DNA of 64,000 bases from Acanthamoeba castellanii str. Neff (taxonomy: Eukaryota; Discosea; Longamoebia; Acanthamoebidae), in assembly GCF_000313135.1 (NCBI RefSeq), contig NW_004457391.1, forward strand, positions 153,237-217,236, given 5' to 3'. The stretch's first letter is position 1; every line of letters begins with the position of its first letter. The notes under the pieces were generated by a model that saw only the letters and a list, made by a program, of their open reading frames with translations, had not been told where the DNA came from and did no database searches. This document shows positions 1-10,606 of the stretch, piece by piece. The position numbers and the translations under genes are program-made.

Positions 1-930
1 CCGCCTTCCTCCCCGCTGCGCCCACCTCTGCCCCGGCCGCGGCCTTCCCACAGATGACGGCCGCCGTGCCGCCTCCCGCCTACGGCCAGCACCATGCCGT
101 CACCCCGACGTCGGCCACCGGCATTCCCGCTGCTGGTCCCGGGTCGTCGCCCGCCGCCTTCCCTGTGGTGCCCCCGCCCGCCTACGGGCACCACCCACAA
201 CAGCAGCACGCGCCCTACCCCTCGTCATCTGCGACGACGCCAACGAGCGTGACCTCGGCCCCGCCGCCGACGGGTGCGATGAGCGCGCTACAGCAGCCGC
301 AGCGATCTTCGCAAAGCCAGGCGCGTGACGCGCTGCTGAGCAAGGTGGGACAGCGCTATAGCGACCTGCGCAAGGCGGTGGAATTGGAGGCGGAGAAGGT
401 ATGAGCGTGTGTCGTGTGTGTGTTTCTTTTCTTTTCTTTTCTCTGTGGACTAATAATAAGCCCGACCCGTCCTGCTTGCAGAAGCGGCTGACGGCCGAGT
501 ACAACGAGGTGAAGGACATGGTGTCGCAGATCAAACGATCCAACCGACGGAAGGAAGACGAACAGCTCGACGTGGACGCCGCCACCAACCCGCGCAACCC
601 CAAAGATCTCACGTGCGGCCGCTTACCACGCACACACCACACACACAACTTTTGTTAACCATTTGGTGCGCAGGATCATGTCGCTGAAGGCTGAGGACGC
701 GGCCATGGAGGACACCTTGTACAACATGATGCGCGCCCTCACCGAAGAGACCATCGACGCCACGACCTACCTCAAGGTACACGCCACGAGCTGCGTCACA
801 CGATCTCGGCCACGGTGGTGTGCTGGTGAGGTGTTGACTCTGTCGATTTGTGTTCCCACAGCACGTCAGACAGCTCTCGCGCGAGCAGTTCATGGTGCGA
901 GCGAAGCTCAACAAAGCTCGGCAAACGTGA
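1..930 (+). CDS. TSG101: TSG101/VPS23-like ESCRT-I subunit, C-terminal part (5' end outside window)
   Basis: Exons read as <1-398, 481-612, 674-777 and 862-930, joined by GT-AG introns in consistent phase. The first part is a Pro/Ala/Gln-rich linker, followed by a coiled-coil stretch (KVGQRYSDLRKAVELEAEK and on) and then the conserved steadiness box: KAEDAAMEDTLYNMM, then LKHVRQLSREQF, ending KARQT. This order (proline-rich region, coiled coil, steadiness box) is that of TSG101/VPS23, which binds ubiquitinated cargo on endosomes through an N-terminal UEV domain. The UEV domain would lie left of the window. The frame is open to base 1, so the ATG at 54 is probably internal. A further intron at 926-987 is possible and would give a slightly longer tail; the TGA at 928-930 fits the family end better. 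Confidence 0.85.
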
Positions 931-1137
931 GGAGCCGGCCAATGCGACACACATCAAGTTGGGGTACCCAGCTTTCCCTCACCCACAGGTGGCGCGTGTT
1001 GCGTCGTGCGTGTGTGCGGTTTATAAATTTATAAATTCCATCAAAAAAGAAAAAACGCAATGATCTCGAAATAGTCCATTGTGGATCATAAAATGGCGGC
1101 GGGTGGTGGAGTGGGTGAGAGTTGTTGTTGTGAGCGC

Positions 1138-1409
1138 TCACAACATCCAGAACGGGCTGAGCGAGGACGCCGAAGAGGTCGACAGCGTGAGCACAGGCTG
1201 AGCGACTGTTCCCTGCAGTACAAAAAGGAAGCAGCGTGAGCAAGCGCATGTGCGTGCGTGGTGCGCGGACATACGGTGGTGGCGGTGCTGCCCACGATCT
1301 GGGTGGTGGGAACGGTCTCGGTGGCCTTGGTCACGGTCACGGTGTTGTCCTGGGCGAGGGCGCAGGCCAGCAGCCCGAGGAACAGCAGAGCGAGGCACTG
1401 GTTCTTCAT
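1138..1409 (-). CDS. Small secreted peptide, 69 aa
   Basis: Two exons, 1409-1275 and 1212-1138, joined in phase 0 across a 62-nt intron (GTATGT...TGCAG). The product starts MKNQCLALLFLGLLACALAQ, a clean signal peptide with likely cleavage after ALA or AQ. A short Thr/Val/Ser-rich mature chain follows (VTVTKATETVPTTQIV, then STSSASSLSPFWML) with no cysteines. The Thr/Ser density suggests O-glycosylation, or the hydrophobic end could be a short anchor signal; both are inference. A TATTTAA element lies about 85 nt upstream. No family is recognised. Confidence 0.65.
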
Positions 1410-1491
1410 CCTTGGATCAGAGTAGCTTGGGTTGTTGTCTTGGGTGGTGTGCTGCGTTGTGTTGCCTCGACCTCAGAGCACCCCTGGGCGC

Positions 1492-1498
1492 TTAAATA
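1492..1498 (-). promoter_or_regulatory. TATA-like element (TATTTAA)
   Basis: TATTTAA on the minus strand, 83-89 nt upstream of the ATG at 1409 of the small secreted peptide. The same heptamer occurs upstream of the gene that starts at 6118. Confidence 0.5.
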
Positions 1499-1499
1499 C

Positions 1500-1950
1500 T
1501 GGCCCACCGCCCCTTAACGCACCGCAGCCGAGCAGACGAAAGGCGGGCGAGTCGCGGCCAGATCTTCGGCCATCGTCTCCCCCAAACCTTTCGCCCGGCC
1601 TTAACATGTTAAAGGGACACGCAGAGCCCCAGGAGCAATGCTGTGGGAACCGGCGTTACCGCCAGTTTGCTGATCGCCTTTGAGGTGGACATCATCAGAG
1701 AGCATGCGCACCGCACGCACCGCACGCACCGCACACAACACGACAATTTGAGGAATGCGACACTTTTCTGCATTTTTCCCACGCCATTTTCCTTCACTTC
1801 TTCGCGGGCTGCGCACGCAAATCAAAAACGCAAGATCGAGCGCATCTCGTGCAAGTAAGACTGACTGATCGTAGCAGAAGTGAAGATGCAGGGCGAACCA
1901 CTGGCACGTCACCGCCCCTGGCATCTGACTGAATTGCTGTAAAAGATGAA
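1500..1950. other. Intergenic region between divergent genes
   Basis: Holds the 5' flank of the small secreted peptide (-) and of NPL4 (+). A CGCACGCAC-type simple repeat (about 1706-1742) resembles local intron sequence, so part of the stretch may be a 5' UTR intron of NPL4. No convincing coding frame was seen. Confidence 0.4.
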
Positions 1951-4271
1951 ATGAGGCTCAATGTGGGTTTGTTACTCCTTTTTCTGTGCAGACTGTCCGT
2001 CTGGTGTCCAAAGATGGAACGGAGAGGTATGAGATGCAGCCGAACGAGACCGTGCAGGATCTCAAGAAAAAGGTGCTGGCCGCATCACCATCTTCATCAA
2101 GACCCTCACCTTCTACTCTTTTTTTTAATTGATTTTATGCCCTTCGCTTCACCGAATGCCCCTTCGCTCCCCTCTCTTGTGCTTCTCTCGTCTCTGTGGC
2201 CCTTTCTTATACTTTGGCCGGGGCTTGCCATCTTGTTAACACGTTCTTCGTCTCGATGTGCCGCGCGACACGCAGGTCCAACAGAAGACGCTGATCCCGG
2301 TGGCCAACCAGACGCTCAGCCTGGATCGGGCCGGCAAGGAGGTGCTCTCCAGCGGGGCCAACACGCTTTCGTCCCTGGGCATCCGCCACGGGCAGATGGT
2401 CTTCCTCTCCTACACGGGCGAGCGGCCCATCAACAACGACGAAGATCCCAAGTACACCACCCACTCCACTCCCCGACGCCAGGCGCCTTGCTGATGGTCT
2501 TCCCACGCACTCCGTGCCCATCTCTACAGAAAGCTGAGGAATATCAAGAAGAAGTGGGACCTCAAGTCTCTGATGGAGCATCTGGACAGTCAGGGATTGG
2601 TGTTCAAGGCACAGGTGAGCAAGGACTGCATAGGAATTGGTCGGTGCGGTGACCAACCAACCGTTGGACGCATGTGGCGGTGATGGCCATGCAGGAAACG
2701 ACGCACTGCAAGGTGGCGTCGCTAGACTTTGCCTCGTGCGACAAGTTTCAGCAGTACCCGAGGGAGTTCGCGTTTCTCAAACGGCGCGAGGGCTACCTCT
2801 ACGGCAAATACCTGGAGGACGGCAACGTCACCGGTACATCTCGAGCGTTTGCACTCCCAAACATTGTGTTAGTAAGCTATCTCTGTGTTGGTGTGCTGAT
2901 GGCGATCGTGTTCTCTTCCCAGCCGAGTACATCTACGAGCCGCCACAAGAGCAGAGCCCGTCGGGGACGATTCTGCTTGATGACCCGGCGGAAGAGAAGT
3001 TGGTGGACACCATCGCCAATGCGCTGGGCGTACAGAAGGTACAGTCACCAGGCAATCAATCGGGCATGTACGCCCAAGGTCTCAAATCCGTTCTCATTTG
3101 TTCACTTCTGTGCATCAAGGTGGGGTGGATCTTCACGGTGCCGCCCAACGACGAGCGAGACTATATCATGTCTTCGCACGAAGTGGTCCGCGCCGCGCAG
3201 CAAAACGCCGAGGCCATCAAGAAGTATGGCGACGCTGGCAAGTCGTTCATAGCTGTCAAGGTCTCAAGTACGTGGTCCACCATCATCGCACGATGCAACC
3301 TTCACGTGGTCTTCGCGGGCGACTCACGCCATGTGTGCGGTGGTGGTGGTGGTGCAGCCGACGAGGAGGGTCAGGTTCACTTCGAGCCGTTCCAGGTGAC
3401 CGACCAGGCCGTGAAGCTCGTGCAGAACGACCTCCTCAAACCGCCCAAGGACCCCAAGGTGGTGGTGGCCAAGCAGGAGGTGGCCATGGCCCGCCAGGGC
3501 GCAGGCCGCAAGGACTCACCCGAACTCGACCCCGACGTGCTCATCAAGCCCGTACGACAACCAACCCCCCCCCCACCACTTTCCCCTCAGCCGCTGCGGC
3601 GTGTGCTGTTGATGACGCTAATGGTGATGAGTCGCTGCTGTGGTTGTGGTCGTGGTTGCGCTTGACAATGGCACACGCTGCAACTCAACGCAACCAGGTC
3701 GCTGTGGTCAACCACGAGGGTCCTCTGTCGTGCGTCTTCGAGATCGAGAACCGACCGGAGCACCCGCAGAACATGGCCGCGCTCAAGCGGCACCTGCTGC
3801 AGTTCAAGGGCAAGCCCTTCCTGCTGGCCGTCACCGACTTTCACTTCATCCGCTACCTGGGCAAGGAGTTCCTCTCGCCAGAGACCGACATCCCCGCCCT
3901 GTGCGAGGCCGTAAAGTACGCCGCCCTTCCCTTGACCTTGTTTGCCCCAATCGCAATTTCTGTCGACGTTGGTTAAATTTTGACCAATCGTTTTGTGTTT
4001 TTCTAAATTTTTACAAATTCAATCCGGCAATTAACATGCCCGGTTGCGCTGAGTTTGGCTGTGGGTTTTCCAGCGGAGATTGTTTTCTGTCGATTTCCGT
4101 CAGGTCCCCGTGCTGCGCGTCGTGGTCCCTTGCCTCCTTGACTGACTCTCCTTGGGATTCACTGGCTGGCGTGGTACCGCGTTGGCTGTGTGCTGGTGCT
4201 CGTGCAGGACGGGCGACAGCGACGCCCTCGAGGGATTCAAGCTCCTCATCGACTCGATCGCCGGCTTCTGA
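1951..4271 (+). CDS. NPL4: NPL4-like cofactor of Cdc48/p97 (plant-like form)
   Basis: Supported exons: 1992-2072, 2276-2451, 2530-2614, 2695-2833, 2923-3038, 3120-3267, 3358-3551, 3698-3915 and 4208-4271, all in phase. The N-terminus is a ubiquitin-like domain (TVRLVSKDGTERYE to GIRHGQMVFLSY). It is followed by the NPL4 homology/MPN-like region with GYLYGKYLEDGNV, YIYEPPQ, VGWIFTVPP, DEEGQVHFEPFQV and VTDFHFIRYLGKEF, ending KLLIDSIAGF. NPL4 with UFD1 recruits polyubiquitinated proteins to the p97 segregase in ERAD and ribosome quality control. The animal-type NPL4 zinc finger between the ubiquitin-like and MPN parts is absent, as in plant proteins. The first exon is unsure: ATG 1951 would need a 29-nt intron, so the true start may lie further upstream. 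Confidence 0.85.
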
Positions 4272-4706
4272 TCCCTTGATGAAGTACCCTTGGTGGTTCT
4301 CTGCTGCCTCTCCTCTTCCCCTCTCTTTGATGTTCATAAACGTGGCGTGGCCCATCCCAATTTCTTCCGTTTTGTGTTGTTGAACTGTGACAAGCAGAGA
4401 ATTAGAAGTTGTAACTTGGTTATACTGTTGGTGCAGACGAGATCGAAACGGAGGTCTAGGTAGTTGTTGTACTTATGTGAAAGATACGTTTTACTTGTGG
4501 CCAATGATTATATGTACAACACGAGCGTTGTTGTGGTTGTGTAAAAGAAGAGAAAAACTCAAATAAGGAGTATGAAGAAGTAGGGAAGTAAAGAAGTAGA
4601 TATCTCCGCCTCTGCGCAGAATACTGAGGGCTTTCTCTCTCTTGGTCTTCGACAACCTTCACGTTCGGGGGTGGTAGTGGTGGTGAAAGGTAGAAGTACT
4701 GCTGCG
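4272..4706. other. Convergent 3' flanks
   Basis: Lies between the stops of NPL4 (+) and the Gln/His-rich gene (-). It is AT-richer than the coding DNA and presumably holds both 3' UTRs. No gene is seen. Confidence 0.5.
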
Positions 4707-6118
4707 CTAGTAGTACAGGGAGGTGGCCGGCGACGAGACGGCCGGGGAGGAGGCCGACGACGGCGACGCCACCCCGCGCTGCTCGCTCCACTCGATGAAC
4801 TGGGCCAGGAAGTTTTCCACCTGGTCCTCCTCCACGCCCACGAAGCCCGCCTGACCCAGCGAGTTCTCATCGACCGCCGCCGCGGCAGCGAAGCTGTTGT
4901 TGCCGTGCTGCTGCTGCGTCGACGAGGAGTGGACGGGAGTCACATGGCAGTCGGGGCAGCTGCAGCTCGGCTGGGCCTGGTGGTGGTGCTGCTGGGCGGG
5001 CGGGTGGTGGTAGTGCTGCGACTGCTGTCGCTGCTGGAAGTGCTGCGGCGGGGCAGGCACGGCGAAGACCGGGGCGGCGGCGGCGGCCTGGACTGGGGCC
5101 TCGGGCGAGGGCTGCTGCTCGGGGATGCCCGGCTCGAGGAGGGTGGGGTCGGCCTGGTCGGGGAAGGCCTGGAGGAAGGCCGAGCTCACAAAGTCCTCGA
5201 AGTCGGGCAGGTCGGTCACCACCTGGGCCTGCTGGGACTGGGGGTAGCTCGTGTGCATCTGCTGCTGCTGGTGTTGCTGCGCGTAGTGCTGCTGGACGGG
5301 CTGCGGCTGCTGGAACGTAGCGCCACCGTGGTTCATCATCATCTGTTGTTGATGAAGATGTTGCTGCTGCGGCTGGGGCGAGTGCTCGTCGACCGAGAAG
5401 GAGGCCAGGGGGGCGGGCTCGAGGAAGACAGGACCCGCCTCCATGCTGAACGACGACGTGGGGCTGATGTCGGCCCCGAAGCCCGTCGCGTCGAAGTCGC
5501 AGCTCGCCCGGGCGCTCGGGTGGTGGAAGCTGCCGTGGTGCTGGTAGCCCGCGAAGCTACCGTGGTGGCTGTAGTGCTGGCCCAGCCCGAGGCCCGGCCC
5601 GCCGACATGTCGAGGCTCGCCCGCATCGCATCGAACGCGGCCGTGCTTGAACGTAGAGCCCCAAAGTCGACGCTACGGCTGCGCATGTGATGGGCGCCCA
5701 TGTCGTACTCGTTGCTGGCCAGGCGCATGGCGGAGAGGTCGACGCTGCCGCGCATCATCATGTTGGCCGACATGTCGATGGAGCCCGACGGGGTCGAGTT
5801 GGCCGAAGACGTCGAATCGATGGAGCCCGAAGACGAAGTAGCGCCGGCCGCGGCGTTCAGTTCCTCTTCGCTGCGCTTCCTCCGCTTGCTGCTCGACGAA
5901 GAAGACGAGCGCTTGCTCTTGCGGTCGTTGCGCTTGCGCTTGCGCTTCTCCTTCTCGCGGGCGGCCAGGGTGTGAAGGTAGGCCTGGAGCGAGCGGCGGT
6001 CGTTCTCGGCTCCGCCGCGTAGCACGTCGGCGAGGGTCACCTGCGGCTTCTCCTGCGGCGGGCACGATATGGGCGACACGTGGTGCGAAGACGAAGTCGA
6101 AGTTGTGGCGGCTTGCAT
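4707..6118 (-). CDS. Ser/basic and Gln/His-rich protein, nuclear type, unrecognised
   Basis: It begins MQAATTSTSSSHHVSPIS. A short conserved-looking segment (VTLADVLRGGAENDRRSLQAYL) and a strongly basic stretch (REKEKRKRKRNDRKSKR, then poly-Ser and KRRKRSEEEL) follow, compatible with a nuclear localisation signal. The C-terminal half is rich in Gln/His with acidic patches (DLPDFEDFVSSAFLQAFPD; EEDQVENFLAQFIEWSE), like transactivation domains. The frame changes near 5570-5610: the upstream reading ends at LDMSAG and the downstream frame opens with HYSHHGSFAGYQHHGSF. Either a one-base indel or a 38-nt intron (5606-5569, GTCGGC...CTACAG) is needed. A TATTTAA lies at 6354-6360. A transcription-regulator role is inference from composition only. 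Confidence 0.6.
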
Positions 6119-7380
6119 CTTCTTCTTTGTTGTTGTGTAGATGATTACTTTCGCTGCTACAACTGGAGAGCGACGGAGACAATCGTTGGCGATCTAGACC
6201 CACACAATTGTTCGCTACCTCGAAGGCGAAGAAGAAGGGAATGGAGAAGAAGAAAGACGAAGAAGTGGAAGTGGCGGGGTTGAGGTCTGGTCAGCTGCTT
6301 GAGCGCGAAGCGAAGCGGAAGAGAGGTAATGGCCAGGGCAATTGGGTGGTGGGTTAAATACTCGATGGCCGTAGGGAATTTTCAAGGACTGTGTGGTTCG
6401 AGCACTGGGCCGACCAGTGGGAGTGTTACCAGCATTGTGGCGCGCCACAAAGCTCTGACACTTCATCTCGCAGCGGCCCTGATCGACGGGATTGCACCCA
6501 GCACGCGGAACACTTAACGGATTTGGCCTTTTTGTGAGCAAGTGGTGAACGAGACGAACGAGCGGAGCTCTGCCATCGAGTAAATGTGGCGTGGGGTTTG
6601 CGTGCGTGGCTCGACCGAGCTCGAGCATGAGGTCGCACGGTGACCCAGTTGGGCGTCGGCATCAAAACGCCAGCCAATGGATGAACGGGTCTGCGAAAGC
6701 TGCAAGCCAATCGCACGGGCATCAGGACTGTGTTCGGTCACACGCTTCTGCGGGACACCGCCTCGTGGCCCCAGAGGCGGAAAGGGGCGGAAAGTTGCTT
6801 GCAAGCTACTTAAGGGCGCAGATTGACGAGCACTCCCGTTTAGATCTTAATAACCGCAGCCAATGCAAAACGGCAACCTAAAATGCGCCAGTTAGCTATT
6901 GGGCAGTTGTCAAGTTGATACGGACTTTCTGCGTTTTCGCTCCCAGTTAACTGGTTGACCAATACAACTCTGGGTCGTCTGGCATTGGCGCACCGAATTG
7001 TGACCATGCACGTGCCTTTTTAATTTCACGTTTTTCAGCCATGGCATCCGAAATATTGATGCATTCTCTGAATTTTAATTTTGTTCATTTCGTTTCATTT
7101 CTCAGCGCTTTTTTCATGGAAACGCAACATATTGATTTTATGTGAATGCAGTTTTTTCCTATTTTTCCACTGCCGCGCAGGCAAAATGCCAACGCGTTCG
7201 CATTTGCATTCATTCGATCAACGAAGTAAGGCTGTAAGCACAAGCGGCAAGCGAGTTAGACACGTTTACATCTCTGGAGGCGGAAGGAGAAAACTATTGT
7301 CAGAGGACAACGTCGAGAGGAATCGCGATTGAGCCGAACAGAAGAAGACCGAGATTTGCGATAAGATTACGCAACAACAA
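6119..7380. promoter_or_regulatory. Divergent intergenic/promoter region
   Basis: Separates the gene starting at 6118 (-) from the Nudix gene starting at 7381 (+). A minus-strand TATTTAA sits at 6354-6360, about 236 nt from the 6118 start. The middle is AT-richer (about 6900-7200). No tRNA-like or conserved coding sequence was found. Confidence 0.4.
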
Positions 7381-9304
7381 ATGGAGCGAGCGGCACACGA
7401 AAAGCGAAGGGACAAGGAAACCGGCCGGCTGAAGAAGAAGCAGCGTCTGCGCACGTCACAGGACGTGTACAACCGCATCATGTGGGACACGGGGCGCTAC
7501 GACCCGGCCAGCTTCGTCATCGGCTACCTGGACCGATTCGACGGCATGATGGAGATCGCCCTCGACGAGTTCGTGCCCATCGACAAGGGCGGCGACATCG
7601 CCTACCACCGCGTCTACTACTTCCGCCAGGGCGACGTCGTCGTGTGGGATCGCAACAAGCGAATCGACAACGTCTTCGGCTCGGGCGACACCGCTGCTGC
7701 TGCTGCGGCCGCCGCCACGACTACCACCACGACCACCACATCTTCGGATGATAGCGCCTCTTCCTCCTCTGCCAGCGAAGAAGATGAAGGAGAAGACCAG
7801 CCGACTGCTGCTCCCGCCACGACCGAGCAGCTGGCGCCATCGAAGCAGCCAATTCAAAATGAATCGATGCCCAAGATGCGTTCGTGCGGCTTCCTCTTGT
7901 TCGCGGACGTAGCGGGTTCGCGACACTTTCTGCTGATGAAGCACGGCCGACGGTACGACCTGCCCAAGGGCCACGTCGAGTCGGGCGAGACCGACCGCGA
8001 GTGCGCTCTACGCGAGGTGCAGGAGGAGACGGGCATCGAGGCCGACGCCATCCATGTCGACTCGCGCTTCTCCTACGCCGAGACCTACTACCCCGTGTAC
8101 AAGCGGCTGGGCGGCAAGACCGTGGAGAAGACCCTCCGTATCTTCATCGGACACATCAACGACACCGCCGCGCGAGACCCCACCGGTACCACCACCACCG
8201 CCCAGCTCGCCACCCCAAGTGTGGCATTTCTGACCGTGTGTGTGTCGTGTGTGTGTGTGTCGCCAGGTTTCCCGGTGGTGCGTCGCACGGAGCACGGAGC
8301 GCACGAGTGGGTCAAGTGGAATCCGCCCCACCACATCCAGAAGAACACGATCGACCCGCTGCTCAAGACCGCCAACGAGCACTTCAAGCAGCTCAAGGAA
8401 GAGGAGCGCGAGAAGGCCGCGCGCAAGCTCGAACAGGGAGACGACAACGACGACGATGACGACGATGACGACGGTGATGAAGTCGACATCGACGCAGAGC
8501 TGCTGCGAACGCAGGAGACGTCGGAGGTGGCCGAGGCCGGCACGGTGGAGCGAACAGCGGAGAAGGAGAAGCTCGAGAAGGAGCGCATGGAGAAGGCCGA
8601 GAAGGAGCGGATGGAGCGCGAGCTGAAGGTGCGACGACGGACCGACTACAACGCGCGCAAGACCCGACGACAGCGCAACGCGATGGTGTCCGGCGGCGGC
8701 TACGCCCTGCTCGACAAGGTGCGCGACGAGACGGGCCGAGGGCAGGTCGGCATCTACGAGGACGACATCACCTTCGACGAGAGCGCACTCAACGCCCAGG
8801 CCAAGCTCATCCTCAAGCGAAACGACCGCGCCAACAGGTACCGCCCTCTTCACCTCCTTCGTGTGTGGTGTGTGTGGTGTGCGTGTGCGTGTGCGTGTGC
8901 GTGTCGTGTGTGTTGTGTGCGGTTTTGGGTGGAACACGGACTTATGACGTGTTGGCTCGTGCAGGCGATTGGATGAGAATGTGCACAACTACACGGGCGA
9001 CGATGATAGCGACGATGACGAGATCAGCGACGAAGAGGCGGCTCAGTACGTGGTCTCGCGGTCGCCCAAGGGCAAGCTGGGCGAGTTCCTCGATCTGGCG
9101 CCCTCCGACGTCGGCGGAGCTGAAGAAGACGACGACGACGTCGCCGCCGCCATCGCCCTCTCGGCCACCACCACGACGTTGACGACGACCTCTTCTTCTT
9201 CTTCGTCACCACCGGGCGAGGAGGAGTGGTCCTGCCAGGCGTGCACCTACGTCAACAAGCCCACCTTCCTCTGCTGCGAAGTCTGTGCCTCCCAGCGAAG
9301 CTGA
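7381..9304 (+). CDS. MJ1316 domain - Nudix hydrolase - RanBP2 zinc finger protein
   Basis: Exons 7381-8185, 8267-8837 and 8965-9304 give 571 aa. Residues about 25-105 match the MJ1316 (DUF504) RNA cyclic-end recognition domain: YNRIMWD, VIGYLDRFDGMMEIALDEF, HRVYYFRQGDVVVWDR, DNVFGSG. After a low-complexity linker, about residues 160-300 hold a Nudix domain with a perfect box, G-x5-E-x7-REVQEETGI, opening PKGHVESGET, which suggests a (di)nucleoside polyphosphate or capped-RNA substrate. A charged coiled coil and KTRRQRNAMVSGGGY follow. The last ~25 residues are a RanBP2-type zinc finger (WSCQAC, CCEVC). Three domains linked to RNA or nucleotides suggest RNA end processing; the exact substrate is unknown. 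The 81-nt first intron is a multiple of three without a stop. Confidence 0.88.
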
Positions 9305-9440
9305 AGCTGAAGCTGAAGATGACCTTGCCTGAGCAAGCGTTCGGTTTGGCCTTTTCGAAATGAATCACGTGAGCTCTTCACCACTTCGATCTCTTCATCT
9401 CATCAATCGATCTTCTTTCCTTTTTGATTTCTTCAAAAAG

Positions 9441-10546
9441 ATGGCAACAACGAAGAGCGAAGGTTCGAGATGGAGAATGGTGGCCTTCGTTCTGCTGCCC
9501 CTCTTCGTGGCCCTCTTCGCCTGTTGGACCCTCTTCTCCAGAGAGATCCACGTCGCCCCTCCATTCTCTGCCAATCCACAATCTGTGCTGGTACCCAAAT
9601 TGCTGGAGCGATTACGCTCTCGATTTGAAGATGACGAATTCGATGAGACGAAGGATCTGACGGCACCGCACGCCGTTCCGGTCGAGGTGTGGTCGCTCCC
9701 GCTGTCGTCATCTTCAACTACCGATGAAGGACAGGTGGGCCACGACTTCGCCACCGCGTGTCTCGCCGAGGGCAAGCCTCGCCTCATCCGCAACTCGCCC
9801 GTACCCCCCCCCCACACAACCGCACACGACGCACGTGCGGCGCCACTCACAACACGACACGACACGACACGACACGACACGCGCAGGTGAAGGCGTGGCC
9901 GGCGATGCGCAGGTGGGCGCCCGCCACCAACCACCAAGCCGACGACTTTGCCGCGTCGCTCGGGGCCGACGGTCCGCTGAAGGTCCACGTGAGCGGCCTG
10001 CCGACGGTGCGCATGCACAGCGGCGTGCAGCCGATGGGCACACTTCCCGGCCTCGAGTGGCACCGACCATGGACCGTACGCCACCGCACACACACGACCG
10101 CACACGCATGATCAACCGCACACACGACGGCACGACACGCGCAGGAGGAGCTGATGACGTCGGACGAGTTCATGGCGCTGTCGCGCGGGAACAAGGGCGG
10201 CGACCAGCGCAAGTTCGCCTACTTCTTCAGCAGCCTCGACGCCCTGCCGGCCTCGGTTCAGGTCGACGTGGGCGACCAGTGCGTGCTGCCGCCCCCCCTC
10301 TTCTCTGCCAACGCTTCGTTCTTTGTCTTCATTGTCGTGCTTCGTTCTTTTTTGGCGGGACGGGCAGGTCGTTTCTTACGGTGGGGTGGCGGCTGGTGTG
10401 GGAAACGAACGTGTGGGTGGGCGGCCCGCTCATCCGCACGCCCACCCACTACGACCTGCTCCACAACTTTTACGTCCAAGTCCAAGGTTCGCCTGCGTGT
10501 GCGATGGTGTGTGCGGTAGTGCGTGTGCGTGTGCGATAGCCAACAG

Positions 10547-10606
<60 letters not shown>

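Noticed and set aside
4671..5690. 339-codon plus-strand ORF, Val/Leu/Arg-rich
   Set aside because: Antisense shadow of the Gln/His-rich gene; composition follows the complement of CAG/CAC codons and no domain is seen.
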